Part shown: positions 33,704 to 43,404 of the stretch, in pieces
How the letters are laid out: the number at the start of each line of letters is the position of its first letter
Position numbering within the stretch: the first letter of the stretch is position 1
DNA from: Polynucleobacter sp. JS-Safj-400b-B2
GTDB lineage: Bacteria; Pseudomonadota; Gammaproteobacteria; Burkholderiales; Burkholderiaceae
Assembly (NCBI RefSeq): GCF_018881975.1
Contig: NZ_JACVPJ010000002.1
Location: forward strand, 124,001 to 188,000
Length of the DNA stretch: 64,000 bases
Direction: 5' to 3'
Notes under the pieces: generated by a model
Told to the model about the DNA's origin: nothing
Database searches by the model: none
What the model saw: only the letters and a program-made list of their open reading frames with translations
Position numbers and translations under genes: made by a program

Positions 33704-34525
33704 TTATCGAGGACTTACGCCAAAAGGCAGTTTCTCCATCGGAGTTGCTGTCTCTTTTTGGAACTTTTTCCAATCAAAAGAAATTCCAGGATCTATTTTG
33801 CGATCGGGCGCGATGTCGCTATGCCCGGCAAATTGCAAAAGTGGATATGTGCTCGTCAGTTTTTGAATAAGCTTTGCCAAGACCAAATACTGCGCAGCTT
33901 CGAATGGCGTATCGCCATCCCCCTCCAGCTCAATACCAATAGAAAAGTCATTGCACTTTTCACGACCCTGAAAATTCGACTTGCCTGCATGCCAGGCTTT
34001 GTCCTGGGTCGATACAAACTGGATTAACTCGCCTGAGCGCGTAATTAAAAAATGGCTGGATACTTTTTGATCGGCAATCTCCGCAAAATAAGGATGTCCA
34101 TTTGGGTCAAGCTTATTTTGGAAAAAATCAACGATGTGATGGCTAGACGATTGATTTCTAAATTCACCCGGCGGAAGACTGATGTGATGAATAACCGCTA
34201 AATCAGGTTGAATGTTCTCCGGTCTCTCATTTTGATTGGGTGAAATACGCCAGCACGCATCACCAACCCAGCCCTTTGAATCCAATGCTTGAAGATGTTC
34301 TTTTGAGCAATAGAAACGATCGTCGAAAAAAATAGCCTCCGACTTAGGCAGATGTACTTTGCAGTACTGGCATTGCATCATTGCCTCAGGCGCAGCAGCT
34401 ACCTTCTCAGGCTTATTTTTATTGGGTTTGGAAGAATTTCCTGTATTGAGTTCCGCCTGCTTTTTGCCTTTAATCCAGAGATATAAAAGTCCAACACCTG
34501 CAAATAATAAAAGCCACTTAAACAA
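33704..34525 (-). CDS. AmpD-like 1,6-anhydro-muropeptide amidase fused to an N-terminal membrane/zinc-ribbon segment
   Basis: 273 residues with two parts. Residues 1-80 resemble the small PP0621-type protein: a membrane helix at 3-18 followed by basic residues, then a zinc-ribbon-like CQYC (52-55) with FYCSKEH (71-77). Residues about 88-260 are an Amidase_2/AmpD domain: AVIHHISLPPGEF (His113/114), GIELEG (Glu199 region) and GHSDIAPDRKIDPG (His235, Asp245), matching the zinc ligands of AmpD. AmpD normally is a separate cytoplasmic enzyme of about 190 residues that removes peptide from recycled anhydro-muropeptides. Positive charge after the helix predicts the enzyme stays on the cytoplasmic side. 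It is 3 bp from the CcsA-like gene upstream. Confidence 0.85.
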   Translation of the reverse strand: MFKWLLLFAGVGLLYLWIKGKKQAELNTGNSSKPNKNKPEKVAAAPEAMMQCQYCKVHLPKSEAIFFDDRFYCSKEHLQALDSKGWVGDACWRISPNQNERPENIQPDLAVIHHISLPPGEFRNQSSSHHIVDFFQNKLDPNGHPYFAEIADQKVSSHFLITRSGELIQFVSTQDKAWHAGKSNFQGREKCNDFSIGIELEGDGDTPFEAAQYLVLAKLIQKLTSTYPLLQFAGHSDIAPDRKIDPGISFDWKKFQKETATPMEKLPFGVSPR

Positions 34526-34528
34526 GGA

Positions 34529-35377
34529 TTAAGCCCTCTGTAAAATAACTTCAAGCACAAAGCGACTACCAACATAGGCAAGCAGCAGAGCGGTGTAGGC
34601 ACTTAACACCCATCGAATGGCAGCTCTGCCACGAAGCCCTACTCGCCAGCGTGCTATTAATAAACCAGCAAACAAAAACCAAGAGACCAAAGCAAAAATG
34701 GTTTTGTGGTCAAAAACGAGGGGTTTGCCAAATAAGGTCTGCGAGAAGAGTAGTCCCGAAAACACCGTCAGACTCAAAAGCGCAAAGCCAACATAAAGCA
34801 AATTGAATAAAAGACTTTCCATTGTCATTAGCGGAGGTAAATCCTCTAACCAATGGGCTAGGCGGCCATTAGGAACAATAGCTAATTGACGATGTAGAGC
34901 GCGATCCTGAACACTCATCAGCATGGCATGCATCGCTGCCAGACTCAGCAAACCAACTGAAACCGTAGCGACTACAAAATGCCCCTTAAACCAAGGATCA
35001 GAAACAGCCTTAGGTGAAATTAAGGTACCTGGAAAAATATTAGGAAGGGCTGCGCAAATCAACGCAAACATTAAGGCCATCCAACGTAAGCTAGAGATCG
35101 GCAAAAACCAAGATTGAAACCAATAAAAAGCCAGTCCAACCCAGGCAATTAAGGACAAATCTTGCGCAAAGCCAAATACAAAGCCTCGTGGAGTGAACAC
35201 TGAGTCATGCAATTGCACCCCATGAATCACCAAAATCACAAAAATTGCCGCCTGCACCAGCCCGCTTGAAAGCCCAGACTCCACGCCGCTCTTGGCTTTG
35301 AAGCTCAAAACAAGCAAAAGCGCTAAATAAAGTACGGAAGGCAGCCATCCGTAACTTGAGTAACCTAAAATATCCAT
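34529..35377 (-). CDS. CcsA/YpjD-type cytochrome c assembly family membrane protein
   Basis: 282 residues with about eight predicted membrane helices, in the cytochrome c assembly (CcsA/CcmC-like) superfamily. Recognisable segments include HGVQLHDSVF, with a His that fits the family, and WFLFAGLLIARWRVGLRGRAAIRW near the C-terminus. In Burkholderiales this inner-membrane protein sits beside ffh, as here: the genes diverge with only 20 bp between start codons, so each promoter must lie in the other gene. A role in haem handling is family inference; the exact function is not established. Confidence 0.85.
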   Translation of the reverse strand: MDILGYSSYGWLPSVLYLALLLVLSFKAKSGVESGLSSGLVQAAIFVILVIHGVQLHDSVFTPRGFVFGFAQDLSLIAWVGLAFYWFQSWFLPISSLRWMALMFALICAALPNIFPGTLISPKAVSDPWFKGHFVVATVSVGLLSLAAMHAMLMSVQDRALHRQLAIVPNGRLAHWLEDLPPLMTMESLLFNLLYVGFALLSLTVFSGLLFSQTLFGKPLVFDHKTIFALVSWFLFAGLLIARWRVGLRGRAAIRWVLSAYTALLLAYVGSRFVLEVILQRA

Positions 35378-35397
35378 CTGGAAAGTCTAATCGATAA

Positions 35398-36780
35398 ATG
35401 CTAGAAAACCTCACCGACCGCCTATCTCGCGTTGTTAAAACAATGCGAGGCCAAGCCCGCCTCACTGAAGCCAATACCGCAGAAATGTTGCGGGAAATCC
35501 GTTTAGCCTTATTGGAGGCCGACGTAGCGCTGCCGGTAGTGAAGTCTTTACTGGAACAAATTAAATTTAAAGCCCTTGGCGAGGAAGTGGTTGGCAGCCT
35601 CAGTCCTGGACAAGCTCTTGTTGGTGTCGTACAGCGCGAGCTTGCCCAGGTCATGGTGGGTGACACCAATCAAAGCGGAGAACTCAATCTAGCCACCCAG
35701 CCTCCAGCAGTAATATTGATGGCCGGTTTGCAGGGTGCTGGTAAAACGACCTCCGTTGGCAAACTTGCCAAATGGTTACAAGAAAAAAAGGAGAAAAAAG
35801 TTCTCACTGTTTCTTGTGACGTCTATCGTCCAGCCGCGATTGAGCAGTTGGAGACAGTTACCAAACAAGTTGGTGCTGAGTTTTTCCCAAGCGACATTAA
35901 CCAAAAACCGAATGACATTGCACTCGCCGCTCTTGACTGGGCCCGCCGTCATTACTTTGACGTAGTATTGGTTGATACAGCTGGACGTCTTGGCATTGAT
36001 GAAGTACTCATGCAAGAAATCAAAACTTTGCATGCCAGCCTCAATCCAATTGAGACCTTATTTGTTGTTGATGCCATGCTCGGTCAAGATGCCGTCAATA
36101 CCGCTAAAGCCTTCCATGAAGCGCTCCCACTCACTGGCGTGATTCTCACGAAGTTGGATGGTGACTCCCGTGGTGGTGCAGCCCTCTCAGTTCGCCAAGT
36201 AACTGGTGTTCCACTTAAATTTATCGGCGTTGCCGAAAAGATGGACGGCCTGGAAGCATTTGATGCCGAACGTATGGCTAACCGCATTCTGGGTATGGGC
36301 GATATTCTGGCCTTGGTTGAGCAAGCCCAACAACACGTTGACGTTGCCAAAGCAGAAAAGTTAGCCAGCAAGATTTCTAAAGGCGGCTTTGATCTTGAGG
36401 ATTTTCGGGATCAACTTATGCAGATGCAAAAGATGGGTGGCATGGCGAGCTTGATGGACAAATTACCAAGTCAAGTAGCCCAAGCGGCCTCCAAAGCAAA
36501 CCTCAGTAATGCCGATAAACAGACTACGCGTATGCGTGGAATTATTGACAGCATGACACCTAAAGAACGCAGAAAACCTGAATTGCTCAAAGCCAGTCGT
36601 AAGCGTCGCATTGCTGCTGGATCTGGAGTAGAGGTACAAGAAGTAAATCGCCTACTAGCTCAGTTCGAGCAAATGCAAACCATGATGAAGCAATTCAAGG
36701 GTGGAAAAATGGCGCGCACCATGGCTACCATGGCTGCAAAAGGAGCCGCCAAGGGTATTGGCGGGCTCTTTAAGAAATAA
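35398..36780 (+). CDS. ffh: Signal recognition particle protein Ffh
   Basis: GTPase of the signal recognition particle that brings nascent membrane proteins to FtsY and SecYEG; 460 residues. The N domain (MLENLTDRLSRVVKTMRG) is followed by the G domain with P-loop GLQGAGKTT (110-118), DTAGRLGIDE and TKLDGDSRGGAALS. The methionine-rich M domain (MQMQKMGGMASLMDKLP, and the C-terminal MQTMMKQFKGGKMARTMATM) binds signal peptides and 4.5S RNA. The 4.5S RNA gene is not seen in this window. Confidence 0.98.
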   Translation: MLENLTDRLSRVVKTMRGQARLTEANTAEMLREIRLALLEADVALPVVKSLLEQIKFKALGEEVVGSLSPGQALVGVVQRELAQVMVGDTNQSGELNLATQPPAVILMAGLQGAGKTTSVGKLAKWLQEKKEKKVLTVSCDVYRPAAIEQLETVTKQVGAEFFPSDINQKPNDIALAALDWARRHYFDVVLVDTAGRLGIDEVLMQEIKTLHASLNPIETLFVVDAMLGQDAVNTAKAFHEALPLTGVILTKLDGDSRGGAALSVRQVTGVPLKFIGVAEKMDGLEAFDAERMANRILGMGDILALVEQAQQHVDVAKAEKLASKISKGGFDLEDFRDQLMQMQKMGGMASLMDKLPSQVAQAASKANLSNADKQTTRMRGIIDSMTPKERRKPELLKASRKRRIAAGSGVEVQEVNRLLAQFEQMQTMMKQFKGGKMARTMATMAAKGAAKGIGGLFKK

Positions 36781-38523
36781 TTAATTAACTAAGCTCTTTG
36801 CTGCTTGAACTGCAGCAATGACTTTTGCCTTGATATCGCCAAGCGGAATATTCTGAGACTTAGCATCAGTACGGCCTTTAAATTCAACCTGAGAATCTGC
36901 CAAGCCACGGTCGCCAATCACCACTCGAAATGGCGCGCCAATCAACTCCCAGTCAGCAAACATCGCTCCTGGACGCTCATTACGGTCATCCAAAATCACA
37001 TCAATGCCAGCAGCCAATAACTCGTCATGGAGTTGATCACATGCAACCTTTACCGCTTCTGATTTCTCGTAACCCATCGGACAAATCACCACCTCAAATG
37101 GTGCCATGGAGATTGGCCAAATAATACCCTTCTCATCATGACCCTGTTCAATTGCAGCGCCAAGCAAGCGAGTAACCCCAATACCGTAACAACCCATCAC
37201 CATCGGCTGCGCTTTACCCTGTTGATCCAGGTAAGTACAACCCATCGCTTCTGAATAACGCGTGCCCAATTGGAATACATGTCCAACCTCAATACCACGA
37301 CAAATATCGATAACGCCTTTGCCATCAGGTGAAGGATCACCAATCACTGCATTACGAATATCCAACACCAAGGGCTCAGGCAAATCACGGCCCCAGTTCA
37401 CACCAGTCAAATGATGTCCAGCATCGTTAGCACCACAAACAAAATCAGCCATATTGGCAACCGTACGATCAGCAACCACGGTCACATCAGCACTCACTCC
37501 AACAGGGCCTAAATAACCCGCTGGTGCATTACAAGCCTGCTTAATTTCCGCTTCAGTCGCAAAGCGTGACTCTGCCATGCCAGGAATCTTGCTAGCCTTG
37601 ACTTCATTGAGCTCGTGATCGCCGCGCACCAACAACATAAAGAGTTTTGCTGACCCTTTTTCTTGATCAGCTGCAAACAATAATGACTTCACAGTAGATT
37701 CAAGTGGAGTGTTTAAGAACTTCGCAACATCTGCGCAATGAGTCTTATCGGGTGTGGGTACTTTAACCATCGGTGCAGAGGCTGCAGCACGGGTAGCAAT
37801 TAAAGCTAATGACTCTGCCGCTTCTAGGTTGGCGGCGTAATCAGAGCTAGGGCAATACACAATTGCGTCTTCACCAGTATCGGCAATCACATGGAACTCT
37901 TGACTACCTGAGCCACCAATCGCACCGTTATCAGCAGTCACTGCGCGGAACTCAAGACCCATACGTTTAAAGATCCGGGTATAAGCATCAAACATTATTT
38001 GATAGGATTTCTTGAGGCCTTCAACATCTTTGTCGAATGAGTACGCATCTTTCATGCTGAACTCACGACCACGCATGATACCGAAACGTGGACGACGCTC
38101 ATCGCGAAACTTGGTCTGAATTTGATAGAAGTTCACTGGCAATTGCTTGTAGCTCTTAATCTCATTACGAGCTAAATCGGTAATCACTTCTTCAGAAGTT
38201 GGCTGGATCAAGAAATCACGATCATGACGATCTTTGATTCTGAGTAACTCCGGACCCATCTTTTCCCAACGACCAGTCTCTTGCCACAATTCAGCAGGCT
38301 GAATCATTGGCATTAGCAATTCAATTGCGCCTGCACGATTCATTTCCTCGCGAACGATGTTTTCTACCTTGCGAATAACCTTCAAACCCAACGGCAAATA
38401 GTTGTAAATGCCCGCACTAAGCTTGCGAATTAAACCTGCACGCACCATGAGTTTGTGCGAAACCACCTCTGCGTCTGAGGGGGCTTCTTTTAGTGTAGCG
38501 AGAAATGATTGTGAGGCTTTCAT
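36781..38523 (-). CDS. proS: Prolyl-tRNA synthetase (bacterial type with editing insertion)
   Basis: Class II synthetase of 580 residues charging tRNA-Pro. Class II motif 2 lies in [27 protein letters not shown] (about 133-160, given by position). A YbaK-like editing domain of roughly 180 residues is inserted between motifs 2 and 3. Motif 3 lies in [17 protein letters not shown], and the anticodon-binding domain follows with [20 protein letters not shown]. It diverges from rppH; the rppH promoter lies at its 5' end. Confidence 0.97.
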   Translation of the reverse strand: MKASQSFLATLKEAPSDAEVVSHKLMVRAGLIRKLSAGIYNYLPLGLKVIRKVENIVREEMNRAGAIELLMPMIQPAELWQETGRWEKMGPELLRIKDRHDRDFLIQPTSEEVITDLARNEIKSYKQLPVNFYQIQTKFRDERRPRFGIMRGREFSMKDAYSFDKDVEGLKKSYQIMFDAYTRIFKRMGLEFRAVTADNGAIGGSGSQEFHVIADTGEDAIVYCPSSDYAANLEAAESLALIATRAAASAPMVKVPTPDKTHCADVAKFLNTPLESTVKSLLFAADQEKGSAKLFMLLVRGDHELNEVKASKIPGMAESRFATEAEIKQACNAPAGYLGPVGVSADVTVVADRTVANMADFVCGANDAGHHLTGVNWGRDLPEPLVLDIRNAVIGDPSPDGKGVIDICRGIEVGHVFQLGTRYSEAMGCTYLDQQGKAQPMVMGCYGIGVTRLLGAAIEQGHDEKGIIWPISMAPFEVVICPMGYEKSEAVKVACDQLHDELLAAGIDVILDDRNERPGAMFADWELIGAPFRVVIGDRGLADSQVEFKGRTDAKSQNIPLGDIKAKVIAAVQAAKSLVN

Positions 38524-38536
38524 GTATGGATATAAT
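38509..38536 (+). promoter_or_regulatory. Putative promoter of rppH
   Basis: TTGTGA (38509-38514) and a perfect TATAAT (38531-38536) with a 16-bp spacer, 35 bp before the rppH start. The -35 lies in the first codons of divergent proS. Confidence 0.6.
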
Positions 38537-38571
38537 CAAATCGTTGATTTTAAAGGATTTGAGGCACGATC

Positions 38572-39174
38572 ATGCTTGACCGTGAAGGGTATCGCCCGAA
38601 TGTCGGCATTGTCCTCCTCAACAGCCATAACGAGGTTTTCTGGGGAAAACGCGTTGGGCAGCATTCGTGGCAGTTCCCGCAAGGCGGGATTCAGCATGGT
38701 GAAAGCCCTGAACAGGCTATGTACCGCGAATTGCAAGAGGAGGTTGGCTTACTGCCGGAGCATGTCCAAATTATTGGACGCACCAGGGATTGGCTTCGCT
38801 ACGATGTCCCTGAGGAATACTTACGCCGTCAAAACTCCGCTAGAGTGCACCGTGCTGCATATCGCGGCCAAAAACAAATTTGGTTTCTCCTGCGCCTAGT
38901 GGGCTTAGATAGTGATATTCAATTACGTGCCTCTGAACATCCTGAATTTGATGCCTGGCGCTGGGTCCCCTTCTGGATTCAATTGGACGCAGTAATTGGC
39001 TTTAAGCGCGAAGTCTATCAGCTCGCACTTTCCGAATTGGCCCGCTTCTTGTCCCACGGCATCCGTATGCAGCAGCTTGCCTGGGGTTCCCCTCTTGACC
39101 TGATTCAATCTTTTTATGGTGGCTCGCAAGAGCACCCTAATGAAGATGAAAATCCAAAAGACCTCTCTAAATGA
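38572..39174 (+). CDS. rppH: RNA pyrophosphohydrolase RppH
   Basis: Nudix hydrolase that removes pyrophosphate from mRNA 5' ends and starts RNase E-dependent decay; 200 residues. The Nudix box [23 protein letters not shown] spans 38-60. The N-terminal [15 protein letters not shown] and the segment WQFPQGG are RppH-specific. A GAGG ribosome-binding site precedes the ATG. The reading frame ends over the start of the CNP1-like gene (4-bp overlap). Confidence 0.95.
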   Translation: MLDREGYRPNVGIVLLNSHNEVFWGKRVGQHSWQFPQGGIQHGESPEQAMYRELQEEVGLLPEHVQIIGRTRDWLRYDVPEEYLRRQNSARVHRAAYRGQKQIWFLLRLVGLDSDIQLRASEHPEFDAWRWVPFWIQLDAVIGFKREVYQLALSELARFLSHGIRMQQLAWGSPLDLIQSFYGGSQEHPNEDENPKDLSK

Positions 39175-39734
39175 CCTATTACCTCAAACGTATTTACCTT
39201 TGCTGTTGCGCCGCCATTATTGGTATGGGGCTATCTGCCTGTGCAGGCGATCCAATGCAAAGCGGACTTGATCCTTTTGCACCCATGGTATTCAAGGAAG
39301 GTACGACTTCAATGCCTCTGAATCCACCCAACCAAGCAACCCTAATACCTTTTTACGTATCTCAACATACCATTTTTAAATTTGCTGTAGATACTAATTC
39401 GATCTTGATTGGCGCAGATGGAGTAACTCGCTATATCGTGGTGATGACTAGCCCAAGCGGTAGCGTTCAAGCTCAATATGAAGGAATTCGTTGCGATTCA
39501 TTTCAGTGGCGCCTATACGGCACCTTAGAGAATAATGCTTGGAGAGAAAATCCTCTATCTAATTGGCGCGCAATCCAAAGTAATGTGCCCAATCGATATC
39601 AAGCAGCTTTGGCTCAAGGTGCATTTTGCAACCTCACTTCGCAAGAAAAGAGTATCAAGACAATTCTTCAGTCGCTCAACCCTAATGGATTTACTGGCGG
39701 AACTAAACCAACCAATTCAAACGGAACTATATAA
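39171..39734 (+). CDS. CNP1-like family lipoprotein
   Basis: 187 residues. The N-terminal signal (about 1-23) ends in the lipobox-like LSAC, with Cys24 as the likely lipidated residue. The body matches the CNP1-like family, with [31 protein letters not shown] and [13 protein letters not shown]. The function is unknown. It overlaps rppH by 4 bp and converges with proB. The C-terminus is Asn/Thr/Gly-rich. Confidence 0.8.
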   Translation: MTYYLKRIYLCCCAAIIGMGLSACAGDPMQSGLDPFAPMVFKEGTTSMPLNPPNQATLIPFYVSQHTIFKFAVDTNSILIGADGVTRYIVVMTSPSGSVQAQYEGIRCDSFQWRLYGTLENNAWRENPLSNWRAIQSNVPNRYQAALAQGAFCNLTSQEKSIKTILQSLNPNGFTGGTKPTNSNGTI

Positions 39735-39752
39735 ACCCCGGTAAGAGTTCGA

Positions 39753-40535
39753 CTAATTAGCGCTTAAGCGAGTTCCAATTTTCTCGCCAGCAATTAGACG
39801 AGTTAGTACGTTGGGTTCGTGCCCTGAAGCAATCACTGTCGCTGCGCCAGTATTGACAGCAATCTTTGCAGCCAATACCTTGGTTAACATACCGCCCTTG
39901 CTCAACTCACTAGCAGCACCTCCGGCCATTTTTTCTAAGGCAGGATCTCCTGCAATAGCATCCGTAAGTAGTGTGGCGTTTGGATTTTGACGTGGATCTG
40001 CAGTAAATAGTCCACCCTGGTCAGTCAAAATTATCAAGAGATCAGCATGGATCAAATTCGTTACCAAAGCAGCAAGGTTGTCGTTATCGCCGAATTTAAT
40101 TTCATCGGTTACCACGGTGTCGTTCTCATTGATTATAGGAACTACGCCTAACTTCAGAAGAGTGTCTAAAGTTGCTCTTGCATTGGCATTGCGTTCTGAA
40201 TCAGCCAAGTCTGCATTGGTTAACAAAATCTGAGCACTACGCAAATTAAAACGTGCAAAGCAGCTTTCATAAACCTGTACCAAACCCATCTGTCCAACTG
40301 CAGCTGCAGCTTGCAATTGATGGATCTCATGTGGACGCTTGGTCCAACCTAGACGCTGCATACCTTCAGCAATGGCGCCTGAACTCACCATCAAGACCTC
40401 ATGGCCAGCTTGTAACAGGCCTGCCATTTGCTCGGCCCACATAGCAATCGCAGCATGATCTAAGCCTTCACCATTATTGGTAACAAGGCTAGAACCTACT
40501 TTGACAACAATTCGTTGAGTTTTTTTAGCGTTCAT
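39753..40535 (-). CDS. proB: Glutamate 5-kinase lacking the C-terminal PUA domain
   Basis: First enzyme of proline synthesis, an amino-acid kinase fold protein of 260 residues from the ATG at 40535; an ATG at 40547 would add four. [12 protein letters not shown] opens the kinase domain, [15 protein letters not shown] and [24 protein letters not shown] are the nucleotide/glutamate motifs. The protein stops right after [14 protein letters not shown], where betaproteobacterial homologues go on with a PUA domain to about 370 residues. The CNP1-like gene begins 18 bp further, so no PUA remnant remains. It follows obgE by 20 bp. Confidence 0.93.
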   Translation of the reverse strand: MNAKKTQRIVVKVGSSLVTNNGEGLDHAAIAMWAEQMAGLLQAGHEVLMVSSGAIAEGMQRLGWTKRPHEIHQLQAAAAVGQMGLVQVYESCFARFNLRSAQILLTNADLADSERNANARATLDTLLKLGVVPIINENDTVVTDEIKFGDNDNLAALVTNLIHADLLIILTDQGGLFTADPRQNPNATLLTDAIAGDPALEKMAGGAASELSKGGMLTKVLAAKIAVNTGAATVIASGHEPNVLTRLIAGEKIGTRLSAN

Positions 40536-40555
40536 AGCAAAAGGCAAGCAAATAT

Positions 40556-41644
40556 TTAATCTGGTTTTTTATCTTCAGGCTGATCTTGATAACGTGGATC
40601 TTGAGCGCGCTCATCAGCATCATCACGATCACGACGTACAGAGTCCAAATAATCTTGTAAAGAATAGCAAAGCTTGTCGCAACCTAAGCCCGTTAAGGCC
40701 GAGATCTCAAATACTGGGCCTTTCCACTTAAAGCGCTTTATAAAGTCTGCAACTACTTTCTTGCGATCTTCCTCAGGAATCATGTCCACTTTATTTAAGA
40801 CTAACCAACGTGGCTTCTCAACCAAAGCTTCATCGTATTTACGCAATTCATTCACGATTGCATTGGCATCAGCTACCGGATTTACGTTCTCATCAAATGG
40901 CGCAACATCCACCAGATGTAAAAGTACGCCAGTACGCTGCAGGTGTCTTAAGAAACGATGGCCTAGGCCAGCACCTTCGGCTGCGCCCTCAATCAAACCA
41001 GGAATGTCAGCAATGACAAAGCTTCGTTCAGCTCCCACGCGCACTACACCCAAATTAGGATGCAGTGTTGTAAAGGGATAGTCAGCAATCTTTGGGCGAG
41101 CATTCGACACAGCAGTAATCAAAGTGGATTTACCAGCATTCGGCATGCCCAGCAAACCTACGTCAGCCAAAACCTTTAGTTCAAGTTTCAGCTTTCGACG
41201 TTCACCATCTTTGCCATTCGTCTTTTGACGTGGCGCTCTATTCGTACTGCTCTTAAAGTGAATATTGCCCCAACCACCAATACCGCCCTGCGCCAAACAA
41301 AGACGTTCGCCATGGGTAGTTAAGTCAGCAATGGGCTCGCCGGTTTCATAGTCAGCAATGATCGTGCCAACCGGCATACGCAACTCGATATCATCACCAG
41401 CACGACCGTAGCAATCTGCGCCGCGACCAGGCTCACCATTTTTTGCAGTGTGTGTTTTCGCGTAGCGGTAATCAATCAAAGTATTGATGTTGCGATCGGC
41501 GATCGCCCAGACGCTACCGCCTTTGCCGCCGTCGCCACCATCAGGACCGCCAAATTCAATGAATTTTTCGCGGCGCATAGAGGCGCTTCCGGCACCACCT
41601 TGCCCGGCAATCACTTCAATACGTGCTTCGTCTATAAATTTCAT
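40556..41644 (-). CDS. obgE: Obg-family GTPase CgtA/ObgE
   Basis: Essential ribosome-associated GTPase, 362 residues. The glycine-rich Obg fold spans about 1-158 ([30 protein letters not shown]). The G domain has G1 GMPNAGKST (166-174), [25 protein letters not shown] (G3) and NKVDMI (G4). The C-terminus is charged. A hairpin terminator ends only a few bases before the ATG, leaving no normal Shine-Dalgarno except GAGG inside the hairpin arm. It belongs to the rplU-rpmA-obgE-proB order. Confidence 0.97.
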   Translation of the reverse strand: MKFIDEARIEVIAGQGGAGSASMRREKFIEFGGPDGGDGGKGGSVWAIADRNINTLIDYRYAKTHTAKNGEPGRGADCYGRAGDDIELRMPVGTIIADYETGEPIADLTTHGERLCLAQGGIGGWGNIHFKSSTNRAPRQKTNGKDGERRKLKLELKVLADVGLLGMPNAGKSTLITAVSNARPKIADYPFTTLHPNLGVVRVGAERSFVIADIPGLIEGAAEGAGLGHRFLRHLQRTGVLLHLVDVAPFDENVNPVADANAIVNELRKYDEALVEKPRWLVLNKVDMIPEEDRKKVVADFIKRFKWKGPVFEISALTGLGCDKLCYSLQDYLDSVRRDRDDADERAQDPRYQDQPEDKKPD

Positions 41645-41648
41645 GAAT

Positions 41649-41673
41649 AAAAAAGGCCTCGCTTAGCGAGGCC
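41649..41673 (-). terminator. Rho-independent terminator between rpmA and obgE, abutting the obgE start
   Basis: Perfect stem GGCCTCGC / GCGAGGCC with a 3-nt loop; on the minus strand a T6 run follows, then ATTC and the obgE ATG at 41644. It ends the rplU-rpmA transcript but may allow read-through into obgE. Confidence 0.88.
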
Positions 41674-41732
41674 TGTTCCTAAGAGTTAAATTCGGAATAA
41701 ATCTGAATCAAACGTATCTCAGTCAGGCTGCC

Positions 41733-41993
41733 TTATGAACGAGGCAAGACTGAAACTTGGGCCTTCTTCAAAGCACCCTTAACGCCGAATTCCACTTGAC
41801 CGTCAATCAAGGCGAACAAAGTGTGATCCTTACCAATACCAACGTTTGCACCCGGATGAACACGTGTGCCACGTTGACGAATAATGATGCTGCCAGCATT
41901 AATATGCTCGCCGCCAAATACCTTAACGCCTAAGCGTTTCGATTCTGAGTCGCGGCCATTTCGTGTTGAGCCGCCGCCTTTTTTCTGTGCCAT
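41733..41993 (-). CDS. rpmA: 50S ribosomal protein L27
   Basis: 86 residues. [23 protein letters not shown] is the conserved N-terminus that reaches the peptidyl transferase centre. [21 protein letters not shown] follows. It lies 19 bp downstream of rplU; the two ribosomal proteins are encoded together in nearly all bacteria. Confidence 0.97.
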   Translation of the reverse strand: MAQKKGGGSTRNGRDSESKRLGVKVFGGEHINAGSIIIRQRGTRVHPGANVGIGKDHTLFALIDGQVEFGVKGALKKAQVSVLPRS

Positions 41994-42012
41994 ATCTTTC
42001 TCCTACCCTGAA

Positions 42013-42324
42013 TTAGGCTTTAATCGTGTTAATCAAAATTTCAGTGAAATTCTGACGATGGCCTTGGTGCTTTTGATAATGCTTGCGACGGCGCATCTTA
42101 AAGATTGTCACTTTATCGTGACGTCCCTGGGAGACGACAGTGGCCATCACAGCTGCACCATTAACCAATGGATCACCTAATTTCAGTGAAGCGCCTTCGC
42201 CAACGGCGAGGACTTGGTCAAGAGTGATTTCGCTGCCGATTTCCGCTGGTATCTGTTCTATTTTCAATTTTTCGCCTGCAGCAACTTTATATTGTTTGCC
42301 ACCGGTTTTTATGACCGCGTACAT
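42013..42324 (-). CDS. rplU: 50S ribosomal protein L21
   Basis: 103 residues from the ATG at 42324 ([20 protein letters not shown]); an upstream in-frame ATG at 42339 adds five residues unlike the family. The C-terminal [21 protein letters not shown] is the rRNA-binding signature. It is driven by a perfect consensus promoter at 42388-42416 with a leader of about 56 nt. Confidence 0.97.
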   Translation of the reverse strand: MYAVIKTGGKQYKVAAGEKLKIEQIPAEIGSEITLDQVLAVGEGASLKLGDPLVNGAAVMATVVSQGRHDKVTIFKMRRRKHYQKHQGHRQNFTEILINTIKA

Positions 42325-42387
42325 GGTTTGAAACCTCAATTAATATCTACATTTAAGCTAATCCACCCTGGACTAGCTAAGCCCATT

Positions 42388-42416
42388 ATTATATCTTGCA
42401 TGACGACTACTGTCAA
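42388..42416 (-). promoter_or_regulatory. Perfect consensus sigma-70 promoter of rplU-rpmA
   Basis: On the minus strand TTGACA (42411-42416) and TATAAT (42388-42393) are separated by exactly 17 bp. The -35 element lies inside the first codons of divergent ispB. Confidence 0.85.
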
Positions 42417-43404
42417 AATCAATGACTTAAGCCAAATCTTGGCCCCAATTGCCTTAGATTTCAAGGCCTTAGACGAGATCATCCATCAGCGTTTGGCCTC
42501 AAAAGTCGCCTTAATTGACCAAATCTCAAGCTATATCATCCAGGCCGGCGGCAAACGGGTCAGGCCGGCTCTACTGATGCTAGTGGCCAAAGCCCTGGCT
42601 AACGGTAAGGAGACGCCTCACACACTGGAAATGTCCGCTGTTGTCGAATTTATCCATACGGCCACCCTTCTTCATGATGATGTAGTTGATGAATCCACCC
42701 TCAGACGGGGTCGAGAGACAGCCAATGCTGCTTTTGGCAATGCCGCTAGCGTTCTGGTCGGTGATTTCTTGTACTCCAGGGCCTTTCAAATGATGGTTGG
42801 CCCAAATGACCTCCGAGTCATGCAAATCTTGTCGGATGCAACCAATACGATTGCTGAAGGCGAAGTTTTGCAACTTCTCAATATGAATGATCCAGAAGTA
42901 GATGAAGCCAGCTACTTACAAGTCATCCGCTACAAAACAGCCAAGCTCTTCGAAGCTTCTACTGAGTTAGGCGCCATTCTGGCAAATGCTACCAATGTAC
43001 AGCGGGAACAAGCTGCTGCATTCGGTCGCCATATTGGTACGGCATTTCAACTCATGGATGACTTGCTGGACTACACCGCAAACGCTGCGCAGATGGGTAA
43101 AAATGCTGGTGATGATTTACGCGAAGGCAAGCCTACGTTGCCACTGATTTACTTGCTTGAAAACGGCAGTAGCGAAGAGCGCTTTTTAGTTCGCGCAGCC
43201 ATTGAACAAAACCAAGATTTACCAGATGATGTGTTTGCGCAAATCCTTGCTGCAGTACAAAACTCGGGCGCTTTAGATTACACACAAGCAGCAGCCAAAA
43301 GTGAGGCTGACCTGGCCTTAGCTTGTCTAAAAAACTTCCCAGAAAACGAAGCTAGTGCTGCACTACATGCCCTGTGCGCTTACTCGCTCACGAGGCAAAC
43401 CTAA
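42400..43404 (+). CDS. ispB: Polyprenyl (octaprenyl-type) diphosphate synthase
   Basis: Trans-prenyltransferase making the ubiquinone side chain; 334 residues from the ATG at 42400. The first aspartate-rich motif DDVVDES is at 93-99 and the second DDLLD at 220-224. GGKRVRPALLMLVAKAL (50-66) and NAGDDLREGKPTLPLIYLL are also typical. No Shine-Dalgarno is visible before the ATG, and the rplU promoter overlaps its 5' end, so regulation of the divergent genes may interfere. The position next to rplU is common in proteobacteria. Chain length cannot be read from sequence. Confidence 0.94.
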   Translation: MTTTVKINDLSQILAPIALDFKALDEIIHQRLASKVALIDQISSYIIQAGGKRVRPALLMLVAKALANGKETPHTLEMSAVVEFIHTATLLHDDVVDESTLRRGRETANAAFGNAASVLVGDFLYSRAFQMMVGPNDLRVMQILSDATNTIAEGEVLQLLNMNDPEVDEASYLQVIRYKTAKLFEASTELGAILANATNVQREQAAAFGRHIGTAFQLMDDLLDYTANAAQMGKNAGDDLREGKPTLPLIYLLENGSSEERFLVRAAIEQNQDLPDDVFAQILAAVQNSGALDYTQAAAKSEADLALACLKNFPENEASAALHALCAYSLTRQT

